Position numbers and translations under genes: made by a program. From JAXMHB01 sp046346965 (GTDB lineage Bacteria > Pseudomonadota > Gammaproteobacteria > Xanthomonadales > SZUA-5), in NCBI GenBank assembly GCA_046346965.1, contig JAXMHB010000006.1, positions 1 through 64,000 on the forward strand: DNA of 64,000 nt, written 5' to 3'. Of the stretch, positions 1 through 8,027 are shown one piece after another. The notes beneath the pieces are model-generated. The model searched no databases and was not told the DNA's origin. It worked only from the letters and a program-made list of their open reading frames with translations. How positions within the stretch are numbered: position 1 is the first letter of the stretch; each line of letters begins with the position of its first letter.

Positions 1-1521
1 GCCCGGTCGGACGAAGTGGTACAGCGTGGCCAGCGAGCGCACCTCGTTGCTGGAGACGCGTCGGATGATGTGCTCGGGGCCGAGTTCGCCCGGATGCTTG
101 AGCCCGGCGGCGGCGATCAGCTCCTTCAGCGCACGCAGCGTGTTCTGATGGAAATTCTTCACACGTTCGGCCTTGTCCGGCACATCGAGCGCCTGCCAGC
201 GTTTGCGATCCTGCGTGGCCACGCCGGTCGGGCAGTGGTCGGTATGACAGGCCTGCGACTGGATGCAACCCAGCGCAAACATGAAGCCGCGCGCCGCATT
301 GCACCAGTCCGCGCCCAGCGCCAGCGTGCGCGCGATGTCGAAGGCACTGATGATCTTGCCGGCCGCGCCGATGCGGATCTCCTGACGCAGATTGAGCCCC
401 ACCAGCGTGTTGTGCACCAGCAGCAGCGCCTCGCGCAGCGGCGCACCCACATGGTCCGAAAACTCCATCGGCGCCGCGCCGGTGCCGCCCTCGCCGCCAT
501 CGACGACGATGAAGTCCGGGCGGATGCCGGAGCTCAGCATCGCCTTGGCGATCCCGAACCATTCCCACGGATGGCCGATCGCCAGCTTGAATCCCACCGG
601 CTTGCCGCCGGACAACTCGCGCAACTGCTGCAGGAAGCGCAGCAAACCTTCGGGGGTGTCGAAAGCCGAGTGGCGCGGCGGCGACACGCAGTCCTCGCCC
701 ATTGGCACGCCGCGGGTATCGGCGATTTCGCGACTGACCTTGGCGGCCGGCAGCACGCCGCCATGGCCCGGCTTGGCGCCCTGGGACAGCTTTACCTCGA
801 TCATCTTGACCTGATCCAGCTGCGCGCGCTCGGCAAACTTCGCCGGGCTGAACACGCCAGCGCGCTCGCAGGCGCCGAAGTAGCCGGAACCCAGTTCCCA
901 CACCAGATCGCCGCCGCCCTGACGGTGGTACGGCGAAATCGAGCCCTCGCCGGTGTCGTGGTAGAAGCCACCGCGGCGCGCCCCTTCATTGAGCGCGTGG
1001 ATGGCGGCGGGCGACAGCGCGCCGAAACTCATCGCCGAGATATTGAACACGCTCGCCGAGTAGGGTCGCGCGCACTGCGTGCCGCCGACCGGCACGCGGA
1101 AGTCGTGGCTGTCGAGATGGGTAGGTGCGATCGAGTGATTCACCCACTCGTAGCGGGTCGCGTAGACGTTGAGTTCGGTGCCGAAGGGCCGCGTTTCGCG
1201 CTCCTGCTTGGCGCGCTGGTAGACGATGGCGCGCTGCTCGTGCGAGAACGGCACTTCCTCGTTGTCACCCTCGACCACGTACTGCCGCAGCATCGGCCGC
1301 AAGGATTCGAACAAGTAGCGCAGACGCCCGATCACCGGATAGTTACGGCGCAGACTGTGGCGCGTCTGGCTGAGATCGATGATGCCGACCGCGATCAAGC
1401 CCAGGCAAATCACCGCCAGCAACTGCCAGCCGAGGCCCTGTCGCCACTGCGACAGCGCCAGCGCGAGGCCCGCCCAGCAGCCGAAAAAGGGCAGGAAACG
1501 CAGCGTCATCCAGGCGCTCAT
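1..1521 (-). CDS. FMN-binding glutamate synthase family protein (3' end cut by window edge)
   Basis: Resembles the central FMN/iron-sulfur half of glutamate synthase GltB in a stand-alone, membrane-anchored form. The N terminus has two hydrophobic segments (about residues 6-23 and 33-49). The body carries the family stretch HDTGEGSISPYHR and, near the edge, a three-Cys motif ending CHTDHCPTGVATQ that normally holds a 3Fe-4S cluster. No glutaminase domain is present, so the true substrate is unknown. It starts at an ATG that overlaps the stop of the upstream hydrolase (ATGA), so the two are translationally coupled. 507 codons are visible and the C terminus lies outside the window. Confidence 0.85.
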   Translation of the reverse strand, partial: MSAWMTLRFLPFFGCWAGLALALSQWRQGLGWQLLAVICLGLIAVGIIDLSQTRHSLRRNYPVIGRLRYLFESLRPMLRQYVVEGDNEEVPFSHEQRAIVYQRAKQERETRPFGTELNVYATRYEWVNHSIAPTHLDSHDFRVPVGGTQCARPYSASVFNISAMSFGALSPAAIHALNEGARRGGFYHDTGEGSISPYHRQGGGDLVWELGSGYFGACERAGVFSPAKFAERAQLDQVKMIEVKLSQGAKPGHGGVLPAAKVSREIADTRGVPMGEDCVSPPRHSAFDTPEGLLRFLQQLRELSGGKPVGFKLAIGHPWEWFGIAKAMLSSGIRPDFIVVDGGEGGTGAAPMEFSDHVGAPLREALLLVHNTLVGLNLRQEIRIGAAGKIISAFDIARTLALGADWCNAARGFMFALGCIQSQACHTDHCPTGVATQDRKRWQALDVPDKAERVKNFHQNTLRALKELIAAAGLKHPGELGPEHIIRRVSSNEVRSLATLYHFVRPG

Positions 1522-2336
1522 CGTGAACCTCCGGCTTTTCCGTCGATTTCGGCATAGAAGTCCAGCAAGGCCTGATTGACCGCCGCCGGCGCCTCCACGG
1601 CGCTGGTATGGCCACAAGCCGGCAGCCGGAGCAGCCTTGCGCCGGTGACCAGACGGGCGATGCGCTCAGCCTCGGCCGGCGGCGTGGTTTGGTCCTCGTC
1701 AGCGGTTACCACCAGCGTCGGACAGCGGATGTACTTGAGCTCGCCCACCACCGAGTCGCGGGCAATCACGCCGCCCACCGGACCGACGATGCGCCTGGGC
1801 AATGAGCGCACGTGATGGACCCAACGCTCGCGCACGTCGGCCCGCGCCGAGTCAGCCAGGAAGCTCCGTCCGAACATCACCGGCAGCACCTGCCCGATCA
1901 CGGGGCCGGGACCGAACAGACTCACCACCGCCTGCATCGCCCGGTAGCGCAGACGCTTGCCCCACGGCTCCGGACTAGCACTGGTGTTGAGCAGGGTCAG
2001 CGAGCGCAGCAGTTCCGGGTAGCGTGCGGCCAGACGCAGTCCGACGAATCCCCCCATCGACAGACCGACGAAATGACAGGGACCAGCCTGCGTGGCCTGA
2101 ATCAGGCCGGCGGCGTCCTCGGTCAGCGTGTCCATGTCGTAGGGTGCCGCCGGCGCCGAATCCCCCTGGCCGCGATGGTCATAGCCGATCACCCGATAAC
2201 TGGGCTCCAGCGCATGGCGCTGCGCATCGAACATCTGCTGGTTCATCAGCAGGCCGTGGCTGAACACCACCGTCTGCGGCCCGGCGCCGCTCTCCACATA
2301 GGACAACTCGGTACCGTTGGTCGCAGCCACAGGCAT
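1518..2336 (-). CDS. alpha/beta fold hydrolase
   Basis: A 272-residue cytosolic alpha/beta hydrolase. The nucleophile elbow GLSMGG puts Ser93 in the active site, the likely acid is Asp215 in DEDQTTPP, and the likely base is His243 in CGHTSAVE. The oxyanion region HGLL lies near residue 27. No signal peptide is seen. Similar proteins include 3-oxoadipate enol-lactonase-like and general esterase members, and the sequence does not settle the substrate. It is coupled by a 4-base overlap to the glutamate synthase-like gene and lies 12 bases after dusA, so the three may be one transcript. Confidence 0.85.
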   Translation of the reverse strand: MPVAATNGTELSYVESGAGPQTVVFSHGLLMNQQMFDAQRHALEPSYRVIGYDHRGQGDSAPAAPYDMDTLTEDAAGLIQATQAGPCHFVGLSMGGFVGLRLAARYPELLRSLTLLNTSASPEPWGKRLRYRAMQAVVSLFGPGPVIGQVLPVMFGRSFLADSARADVRERWVHHVRSLPRRIVGPVGGVIARDSVVGELKYIRCPTLVVTADEDQTTPPAEAERIARLVTGARLLRLPACGHTSAVEAPAAVNQALLDFYAEIDGKAGGSR

Positions 2337-2348
2337 AGCAATCTCCGC

Positions 2349-3356
2349 TCACGCAGCGCGTGGAATGAGGTGTGCCAGCGCGCGATCCATCACCGCCAGC
2401 GGCGCGCCGGGTCTGGCTTCGGACAGCACGCGCCGATACGCGCGTGCACCCGCACAGCCTTGATACAGCCCCAGCATATGCCGGGTCACGTGTCGCACTT
2501 CGCCGCCAGCCGCCAGATGCGCAGCGACGTAGTCGCGCATGCGGGCATAGACCGACTCGCGGGTCCTCGGATTGCAGGTCTGGAACAACTGCTGCTGCCA
2601 GGCACTCAATAAATACGGCTCGTGGTAGGCCGCGCGTCCGATCATCACGCCGTCCAGCGTCGCAACCGCCGTGGCGATGTCCTCGGCCGACCGCAGTCCG
2701 CCATTCAGCACCACCGTCAGCTCGGGCCGATCCTGCTTCAGCCGCTGCACCCGCGCGTAATCGAGCGGCGGGATCTCACGGTTCTCGCGCGGCGACAAGC
2801 CGTTCAACCAGGCCTTGCGCGCGTGGACGATGAACACCTGGCAGCCGGCCGCCGCCACGGTATCGACGAAGCGCCGGAAGAAGGCCTCGCTCTCGTGCTC
2901 GTCCACGCCCAGCCGGCATTTGACCGTTACCGGTACCGACGCCGGCACCACCGCGCGCATCGCCGCGACGCACTCGGCGACCAGCGCCGGCTCCAGCATC
3001 AGACAAGCGCCGAAGCGACCGGACTGCACCCGATCCGACGGGCATCCGCAGTTCAGATTGATCTCGTCGTAGCCAAAGTCAACGCCGATCCGCGCCGCCT
3101 GCGCCAGCAAAGCGGGATCGGAACCGCCCAACTGCAAGGCCAGCGGGTGCTCGCTAGGATCGAAACCCAGCAACCGCTGTCGATCACCAAAGATCGCCGC
3201 CTGCGCCACCACCATCTCCGTGTACAGCCGCGCATCGGGCGCCAACAAACGGTGGAAATAGCGGCAGTGCCGATCCGTCCACTCCATCATCGGGGCCACG
3301 CACAGGCGCCAGGGGCTGTACGGCGTGGGAACTGCGTTTGCGATGGTCATGGTCAC
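2349..3356 (-). CDS. dusA: tRNA dihydrouridine(20/20a) synthase DusA
   Basis: An FMN- and NADPH-dependent enzyme that reduces uridines in the tRNA D-loop. The 335-residue TIM barrel begins with APMMEWTD (residues 21-28). The NLNCGCPS motif (100-107) supplies the catalytic Cys105. LALQLGG (about 72) and HARKAWLNGLSP are typical of the DusA rather than the DusB/DusC subfamily. Two ATG codons lie six bases apart (3356 and 3350), and either could be the start. It is divergent from rpmB across a 200-base promoter region. Confidence 0.93.
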   Translation of the reverse strand: MTMTIANAVPTPYSPWRLCVAPMMEWTDRHCRYFHRLLAPDARLYTEMVVAQAAIFGDRQRLLGFDPSEHPLALQLGGSDPALLAQAARIGVDFGYDEINLNCGCPSDRVQSGRFGACLMLEPALVAECVAAMRAVVPASVPVTVKCRLGVDEHESEAFFRRFVDTVAAAGCQVFIVHARKAWLNGLSPRENREIPPLDYARVQRLKQDRPELTVVLNGGLRSAEDIATAVATLDGVMIGRAAYHEPYLLSAWQQQLFQTCNPRTRESVYARMRDYVAAHLAAGGEVRHVTRHMLGLYQGCAGARAYRRVLSEARPGAPLAVMDRALAHLIPRAA

Positions 3357-3473
3357 GAAGGCCGTCCCTGGCTGCTATGCTCGCGGCCCGCAGATTGCTG
3401 GCCGAATGCACATTGTGCGCTGGAACGGCCGCCCGACCCAACCGCAGGCCTGAACGATCGCCGACCGGGTGGC

Positions 3474-3502
3474 TTGTGTTCTGCGCTGCGCTTGGCTATA
3501 AA
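3474..3502 (+). promoter_or_regulatory. sigma-70 promoter of rpmB-rpmG
   Basis: TTGTGT at 3474-3479, a 17-base spacer and TATAAA at 3497-3502. It lies 54 bases upstream of the rpmB start in the dusA/rpmB divergent gap. The -10 box is one mismatch from consensus and the -35 is weaker. Confidence 0.55.
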
Positions 3503-3556
3503 GCACGGCTCTTTCGGCCCCAGCCGGGGCATCGCTCAACTTGGACGAGGTGAACC

Positions 3557-3793
3557 ATGGCGCGCGTATGTGCAGTGACCGGGAAGCGCCCCCTGGCTGG
3601 CAACAATGTGTCGCACGCGAACAACAAGACGCGTCGTCGCTACTTGCCGAATCTGAAGTGGCACCGTTTCTGGGTCGCTTCTGAAAAGCGCTTTGTGCGT
3701 CTGCGTCTGTCGATGGCAGCGCTGCGTACGATCGACAAGAACGGCATCGAGGCGGTGATCGCCGACATGCGTGCCCGCGGCGAGAAGGTCTGA
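3557..3793 (+). CDS. rpmB: 50S ribosomal protein L28
   Basis: A 78-residue basic protein of the large ribosomal subunit and full length for the family. It has the typical beginning MARVCAVTGKRP with GNNVSHANNKTRRR after it. The ATG is preceded by the ribosome binding site GAGGTGAA. rpmG follows after 14 bases, the usual rpmB-rpmG operon. Confidence 0.98.
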   Translation: MARVCAVTGKRPLAGNNVSHANNKTRRRYLPNLKWHRFWVASEKRFVRLRLSMAALRTIDKNGIEAVIADMRARGEKV

Positions 3794-3807
3794 CAGGAGC
3801 CTTAGCC

Positions 3808-3963
3808 ATGCGCGACAAGATCAAGCTGGTGTCGACGGCCAATACCGGTCATTTCTACACCACGACGAAGAACAAGAAGACCACGCCGAACAAGCTGGAA
3901 TTCAAGAAGTACGATCCGGTGGCGCGCAAGCACGTCGCCTACAAAGAGTACAAGATCAAGTAA
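3808..3963 (+). CDS. rpmG: 50S ribosomal protein L33
   Basis: A 51-residue ribosomal protein starting MRDKIKLVSTANTGHFYTT and ending YKEYKIK. It is complete. It is the zinc-free form, lacking the CXXC pairs of L33 paralogues that bind zinc. It is co-transcribed with rpmB (AGGAG ribosome site in the 14-base gap) and is followed by an intrinsic terminator. Confidence 0.97.
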   Translation: MRDKIKLVSTANTGHFYTTTKNKKTTPNKLEFKKYDPVARKHVAYKEYKIK

Positions 3964-3996
3964 GCCGGTCGCGCCCTGCTGATCGGTATACGCAAG

Positions 3997-4019
3997 ACCC
4001 GCCCTGGTGGCGGGTTTTG
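3997..4019 (+). terminator. intrinsic terminator of rpmB-rpmG
   Basis: Stem ACCCGCC (3997-4003) and GGCGGGT (4009-4015) with a 5-base loop, followed by a short T run. Confidence 0.8.
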
Positions 4020-4155
4020 TCGTTTATGGCCTTGGCGACTGCCAACGCTGCGCCTCCCGCATCACCGCAGACCCTGGCGACAGATGTGTCGATCGCCGCG
4101 CAGAATGGCGCCTGCCCACTGCTAACATTTGCGACGCACACACAGGGGATCAGCC

Positions 4156-4614
4156 ATGAGCACAGCCAAGTCCGGGCCTTTCAGCTGGATCAGCGACACC
4201 TTGGGCGGACTGTTCCGCAACGAGTCGCTGGATCCCAAGGAAGAGGTGTTCATCTCGGTACTGTTCGCCCTGCTCGGCTCGCTGGCACGCGCCGACGGTG
4301 TCGTCACCACCGAGGAAGCCGATCACGGCGAAGACCTGATCGACCGCATGCAGCTGTCCAAACTCGGTCGCAAGCTGGCCGTCCAACACTTCGAACGCGG
4401 CCGAGCAGGCGGACTGGATGTAGAAGCCGAAGTCGAGCGCTTCCTCGCCGTCTATGCCAAGCAATCCACCCATGCGGAGGAGCTGCTGGAGGCGCTGCTC
4501 AACCTCGCGCGTGCGGATGGCCGCATGCGCATCCCCGAGAAGTCCTGGCTGACCCGCGTCGGCCGCGCGCTGGGCGTGGACGCTGAAGTCATGAAGAACC
4601 GGATCGGCCACTGA
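4156..4614 (+). CDS. TerB-like domain protein
   Basis: A 152-residue all-helical protein resembling the TerB / DjlA N-terminal fold. It contains two copies of an acidic helix pattern: LLGSLARADGVVTTEEA around residue 38 and LLNLARADGRMRIPE around residue 117. Such domains are linked to tellurite resistance or to DnaJ-like co-chaperones at the membrane, but no J domain or membrane segment is present here and its role is unknown. The ATG at 4156 follows the ribosome site AGGGGAT and is preferred over a start 27 bases upstream. Confidence 0.75.
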   Translation: MSTAKSGPFSWISDTLGGLFRNESLDPKEEVFISVLFALLGSLARADGVVTTEEADHGEDLIDRMQLSKLGRKLAVQHFERGRAGGLDVEAEVERFLAVYAKQSTHAEELLEALLNLARADGRMRIPEKSWLTRVGRALGVDAEVMKNRIGH

Positions 4615-4684
4615 CCCCGGCACTCCTGCGCGAGATGGCGGTCCATGCACCGCCGTCCGCCGTTCGTCGGCTCATCCAAAGTCT

Positions 4685-4728
4685 ATGTTGCAGTGCAGCA
4701 ATTCTCGATTTATGCTGCACCGCAACAT
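4685..4728. promoter_or_regulatory. inverted repeat upstream of the phasin gene (candidate PhaR operator)
   Basis: Arms ATGTTGCAGTGCAGCA (4685-4700) and TGCTGCACCGCAACAT (4713-4728) are inverted copies with one mismatch across a 12-base spacer, ending 26 bases before the phasin start. PhaR-type regulators bind TGC/GCA-rich inverted sites before phasin genes. Assignment to PhaR is inference, and the gene for such a regulator is not in the window. Confidence 0.5.
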
Positions 4729-4754
4729 CGGGCACACATCGTAGGAGTTGAGCC

Positions 4755-5141
4755 ATGTACGAACAAGCGAGCAATCAGTTCCTGGCCCTGTCCAAGCAGG
4801 CGGCGGAGACCTTCCTGAAGGCGAACGCGATCGCCGTCGACAGCTTCGAGAAGCTGGTCGACATCCAGCTGAAGACCATCGAAGACCGCGTCAAGGTCGC
4901 CAGCGACCTGCTCGGCCAGGCGGCCGAAGTGCGCGATCTCGACGCAGTCCGCGCCAGCTGGCCGAAGAGCGTGAGCCTGGTGAAGGAATCTGCCGAGAAG
5001 TTCTACGCCACCACGCAGGAAGTGTCCGGCGTGCTGGTCAAGACCGGCGAAGCCTACGGTGCGCTGCTCAAGGGCACCTTTGAAGCGGCCAACGAGTCGG
5101 TTAACAAGGCCAAGACGGCCAAGGCGCGCGCCAGCGCCTGA
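4755..5141 (+). CDS. phasin family protein
   Basis: A 128-residue, helix-rich, amphipathic protein without Cys, signal peptide or membrane segment. It matches the phasin pattern (FLKANAIAVDSFEKLVDIQ near residue 21 and an Ala/Lys-rich tail). Phasins coat polyhydroxyalkanoate granules and control their size, so the host probably stores PHA, although no synthase gene lies nearby. It is monocistronic, with an inverted repeat in front and a strong terminator behind. Confidence 0.85.
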   Translation: MYEQASNQFLALSKQAAETFLKANAIAVDSFEKLVDIQLKTIEDRVKVASDLLGQAAEVRDLDAVRASWPKSVSLVKESAEKFYATTQEVSGVLVKTGEAYGALLKGTFEAANESVNKAKTAKARASA

Positions 5142-5219
5142 CGGTCCACGGGAAGGACTGCTGCACGATCGGCGCGGCAAACAGAACCCCCTCCCCTCGG
5201 TTTCCCGCGTCGAGACTGT

Positions 5220-5254
5220 CCCCGGCTGGCCCTGCCAGCCGGGGTTTTCTTTTG
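5220..5254 (+). terminator. intrinsic terminator of the phasin gene
   Basis: An 11-bp stem CCCCGGCTGGC (5220-5230) / GCCAGCCGGGG (5234-5244), a 3-base loop, then TTTTCTTTT. Confidence 0.88.
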
Positions 5255-5345
5255 CTGCTCCAGCACGCGCTCCAATCGGGCCCGCAACTGCCCAAAGCGG
5301 AGTTGAAGCGGCTATTCTCGGCGCGATCTTGAGCGGAGCGATGCA

Positions 5346-6722
5346 ATGGAGAAAGGTCACGCCTTGGTGCTGGACGATGAGGCGGACATCCGCGAACTGC
5401 TGACGCTGACCTTGACCCGTCTGGGGCTCACTGTGCACGCCGCAGCCAACCTGGCAGAAGCAAGAGCACTGCTGGGAACCCGCAGTTTCGACCTCTGCTT
5501 CACCGACATGCGCCTGCCCGATGGCAACGGCCACGAGTTCATCGAGCAGATGTCGCGGCAGCACCCGGAGACACCGGTGGCGATGATCACCGCCTATGGC
5601 AATGCCGAAGCAGCCGTGCAAGCGCTGCGCGCCGGCGCCTTTGACTGCGTCTCCAAGCCCGTCGACCTCAATGTCTTGCGCAATCTCGTGAAGACAGCGC
5701 TGCGACTGCGCTCGGAACGCGCGCCGGCCCCGCCGAGCGAGCATACGCGCCTGTTCGGCGATTCGCCGGCCATGCAGCGCGCCCGCATGACCATCCAGAA
5801 GCTGGCGCGCAGTCAGGCGCCCGTCCTGATCTCGGGCGAATCCGGCGTCGGCAAAGAACTGGCCGCGCGCTCCATCCACGAACTCGGCCCGCGTGCAAGC
5901 GGCCCCTTCGTCCCGGTCAACTGTGGCGCTATTCCTACCGAATTGATGGAGAGCGAGTTCTTCGGCCACAAGAAAGGCAGCTTTACCGGCGCGCACAGCG
6001 ACAAGGATGGCCTGATCCAAGTCGCGCACGGCGGCACCCTGTTCCTGGACGAGATCGCCGAACTCCCGCAGCACATGCAGGTCAAACTGCTGCGCGTCAT
6101 CCAGGAGAAGTCGGTCCGGCCGATTGGCGGTCGCAGCGAAGTCCCGGTCGATGTGCGCATCGTCAGCGCCACGCACAAGGATCTGGCGCGTCTCGTGGAC
6201 CACGGCGATTTCCGCCAGGACCTCTACTACCGCATCAATGTCATCGAGCTGCGCATGCCACCGCTGCGCGAGCGCCGCGAGGACATCCTGCTACTCGCCG
6301 ACCGCTACCTGGACCGACTGGCACCGGAGTGGTCCATCACCCGTCCGAAGCTCTCCCCGGAAGCACAACGCGCGCTGCTGGACTACGACTTTCCCGGCAA
6401 CGTCCGCGAACTCGAGAACATCCTCGAGCGTGCCGTCGCGCTGAGTGACGGCGACGTCATCCTGGCCGATGACCTGCAACTGGCGCCGCGCGCGATAGAG
6501 GCGGGTAACGTCGGAACGCAGGCGCAAGCGAGCGCTGCAGCAGGGAATCCTCTGACCGGCGCCCAGCGCGTCGGCCTGGAAAACTACATCGACAGCCTTG
6601 AGCGCGAAGCGATCCACAAAGCGCTCGAAGAATGCCGCTACAACAAAACCGCGGCCGCCAAGAAGTTGGGAATCACCTTCCGTGCGCTGCGCTATCGCCT
6701 GAAGAAGCTGGGGATCGACTGA
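5346..6722 (+). CDS. pilR: sigma-54-dependent response regulator PilR
   Basis: A 458-residue NtrC-class activator of pilin transcription. The receiver domain has Asp10/Asp11, phospho-acceptor Asp54 and Lys104. The AAA+ domain has Walker A GESGVGKE (164-171), the sigma-54 contact loop GSFTGA (211-216, the PilR variant of GAFTGA) and Walker B TLFLDE (231-236). The C-terminal Fis-type helix-turn-helix contains RYNKTAAAKKLGITFRALRY. It sits directly upstream of the pilus genes, and sigma-54 boxes precede the pilins and pilB. Its usual sensor kinase gene pilS is not adjacent: the upstream neighbour is a phasin behind a terminator. Confidence 0.93.
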   Translation: MEKGHALVLDDEADIRELLTLTLTRLGLTVHAAANLAEARALLGTRSFDLCFTDMRLPDGNGHEFIEQMSRQHPETPVAMITAYGNAEAAVQALRAGAFDCVSKPVDLNVLRNLVKTALRLRSERAPAPPSEHTRLFGDSPAMQRARMTIQKLARSQAPVLISGESGVGKELAARSIHELGPRASGPFVPVNCGAIPTELMESEFFGHKKGSFTGAHSDKDGLIQVAHGGTLFLDEIAELPQHMQVKLLRVIQEKSVRPIGGRSEVPVDVRIVSATHKDLARLVDHGDFRQDLYYRINVIELRMPPLRERREDILLLADRYLDRLAPEWSITRPKLSPEAQRALLDYDFPGNVRELENILERAVALSDGDVILADDLQLAPRAIEAGNVGTQAQASAAAGNPLTGAQRVGLENYIDSLEREAIHKALEECRYNKTAAAKKLGITFRALRYRLKKLGID

Positions 6723-6723
6723 C

Positions 6724-7467
6724 GTGACCCGTTACCGCGCGGCAGCCATACACCTATCCATTAGCGCCGTCATCGGTGCATCGACGTTGGCCTTGTTGTA
6801 CTTCCTCTGGTATCCCGCACCCTACTTCGAACTCTCGGGCGGCAGAGACCTTGCGCAACTGCTTGTGTCAGTCGACGTCGTCCTTGGGCCATTGTTGACG
6901 CTGATTGTCTTCAGTCCGGGCAAGAAGACCTTGCGGATGGACCTGTCGATCATCGCCGCCATCCAACTCAGCGCGCTGGCCTACGGGCTCTGGGTCATGG
7001 CGCAAGCCAGACCGGTCTACGCTGTATTTGCCATCGATCGTCTGGTCATCGTCGCGGCGAACCAGATCGACGCGGAGGATCTGCACAAAGCCAAGCCGCC
7101 GTTCGACCGACTGTCGTGGTCCGGCCCCCAGTTCGCCTCTGTAGAGATGCCTACCGATCCTCAAGCGCGAAACGAAGCCATGGATGCGGGCCTGGCAGGC
7201 AAGGAACTGGAGCACATGCCGCAGTACTTCCAGAGCTACGCCGCCGCGGCAGGCACTGCATTGCGGCGTGCAAAACCGCTGGCCGAGCGGCTGCAAGCCT
7301 CCGCCGATGCACGCGCCATGATCGAACCTTGGCTGAAGACGCGGGGCCTCGACGCGGCACAGGTCCACTACCTGCCCGTCACTGGCCGCAAGGGATCGAT
7401 GACGGCGCTCCTGGACGGCGCGACCGGTAGCCTGCTCGGCGTGATCGACACGCCACCCTGGGACTGA
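6724..7467 (+). CDS. TfpX/TfpZ family type IV pilin accessory protein
   Basis: A 247-residue membrane protein with an N-terminal cluster of hydrophobic segments (about residues 8-28, 43-63 and 73-93) and a soluble C-terminal part. The stretch around YPAPYFELSGG and SVDVVLGPLLTL is typical of the accessory proteins encoded next to particular pilin types, which modulate pilin assembly. The GTG start lies one base after the pilR stop, so it is probably co-expressed with pilR. The exact molecular role of the family is not established. Confidence 0.85.
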   Translation: MTRYRAAAIHLSISAVIGASTLALLYFLWYPAPYFELSGGRDLAQLLVSVDVVLGPLLTLIVFSPGKKTLRMDLSIIAAIQLSALAYGLWVMAQARPVYAVFAIDRLVIVAANQIDAEDLHKAKPPFDRLSWSGPQFASVEMPTDPQARNEAMDAGLAGKELEHMPQYFQSYAAAAGTALRRAKPLAERLQASADARAMIEPWLKTRGLDAAQVHYLPVTGRKGSMTALLDGATGSLLGVIDTPPWD

Positions 7468-7486
7468 GCGCATCGCCTGAGATCCG

Positions 7487-7502
7487 TGGCACGATTGGTG
7501 CA
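7487..7502 (+). promoter_or_regulatory. sigma-54 promoter of the first pilin gene
   Basis: TGGCAC-GATTG-GTGCA: GG and GC dinucleotides at the -24/-12 spacing, one mismatch from TGGCAC-N5-TTGCA. It starts 20 bases after the TfpX-type gene and 67 bases upstream of the GTG start at 7569. Confidence 0.75.
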
Positions 7503-7568
7503 TTGTTGCGCATTGGAACAGCCGTAACGCAGCGTACGGCGCCAAGCAAGCATGTGCCGGGGGCGACA

Positions 7569-8027
7569 GTGGACCAAGTGCAGCGCGGATTTACGCTTAT
7601 CGAGTTGATGATCGTCGTCGCCATCATCGCGATTCTGGCCGCTATCGCCGTTCCCGCCTATCGCGACTACAGCATCCGCGCCCAGGTGGGTGAGTGCGGG
7701 ACGCTCGGAAGCGGCGCCAAAGCCGCGATTTCCGAGACCTTTTTGAACTCCGGCGTGTTTCCGAACAGCAATGCCAGCGCCGGACTGCCGGATCCCACAC
7801 AGATCAACGGCAAGTATGTCTCCCAGGTTGCCGTGGTCGCCAACGGCGTCATCGAGTGCACCTACTCGAGCACCGCACCTCAACGGGCGAACCAGCAGAT
7901 CGACGGGACTGTATTGCTCCTGACGCCTGCCTCCACCACGACAGCCGGATCCGTCGGTTGGACGTGCAGTTCGACGACTATCCAGCAGCGCTATCTGCCC
8001 ACGATCTGTCGCAGCGGCACCAACTAA
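7569..8027 (+). CDS. pilA: type IV pilin, copy 1 (most divergent)
   Basis: A 152-residue class IVa pilin. The proposed GTG start gives the 7-residue leader MDQVQRG, cleaved by PilD before Phe+1, with Glu+5 in FTLIEL and the usual hydrophobic helix. Upstream in-frame codons would add an unlikely 22-residue extension, and the GTG gives exactly the length of copies 2-5. Four Cys are conserved with the other copies, two of them near the C terminus (WTC ... ICRSGTN). Compared with copies 2-5 it has many substitutions (AVPAYRDYSIR, VVANGVIECTYS) and its own sigma-54 promoter, so it may be a minor or alternative major pilin. Confidence 0.9.
   Translation: MDQVQRGFTLIELMIVVAIIAILAAIAVPAYRDYSIRAQVGECGTLGSGAKAAISETFLNSGVFPNSNASAGLPDPTQINGKYVSQVAVVANGVIECTYSSTAPQRANQQIDGTVLLLTPASTTTAGSVGWTCSSTTIQQRYLPTICRSGTN

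Noticed and set aside
16..1557. 513-codon open frame on the plus strand at the left edge
   Set aside because: The opposite strand reads as an uninterrupted FMN-type glutamate synthase with iron-sulfur Cys motif, so the plus frame is its shadow.
7503..7568. N-terminal extension of pilin copy 1 (start at 7503)
   Set aside because: It would add 22 residues before the standard 7-residue leader and would overlap the region just after the sigma-54 promoter. GTG at 7569 gives the same length as the other copies.
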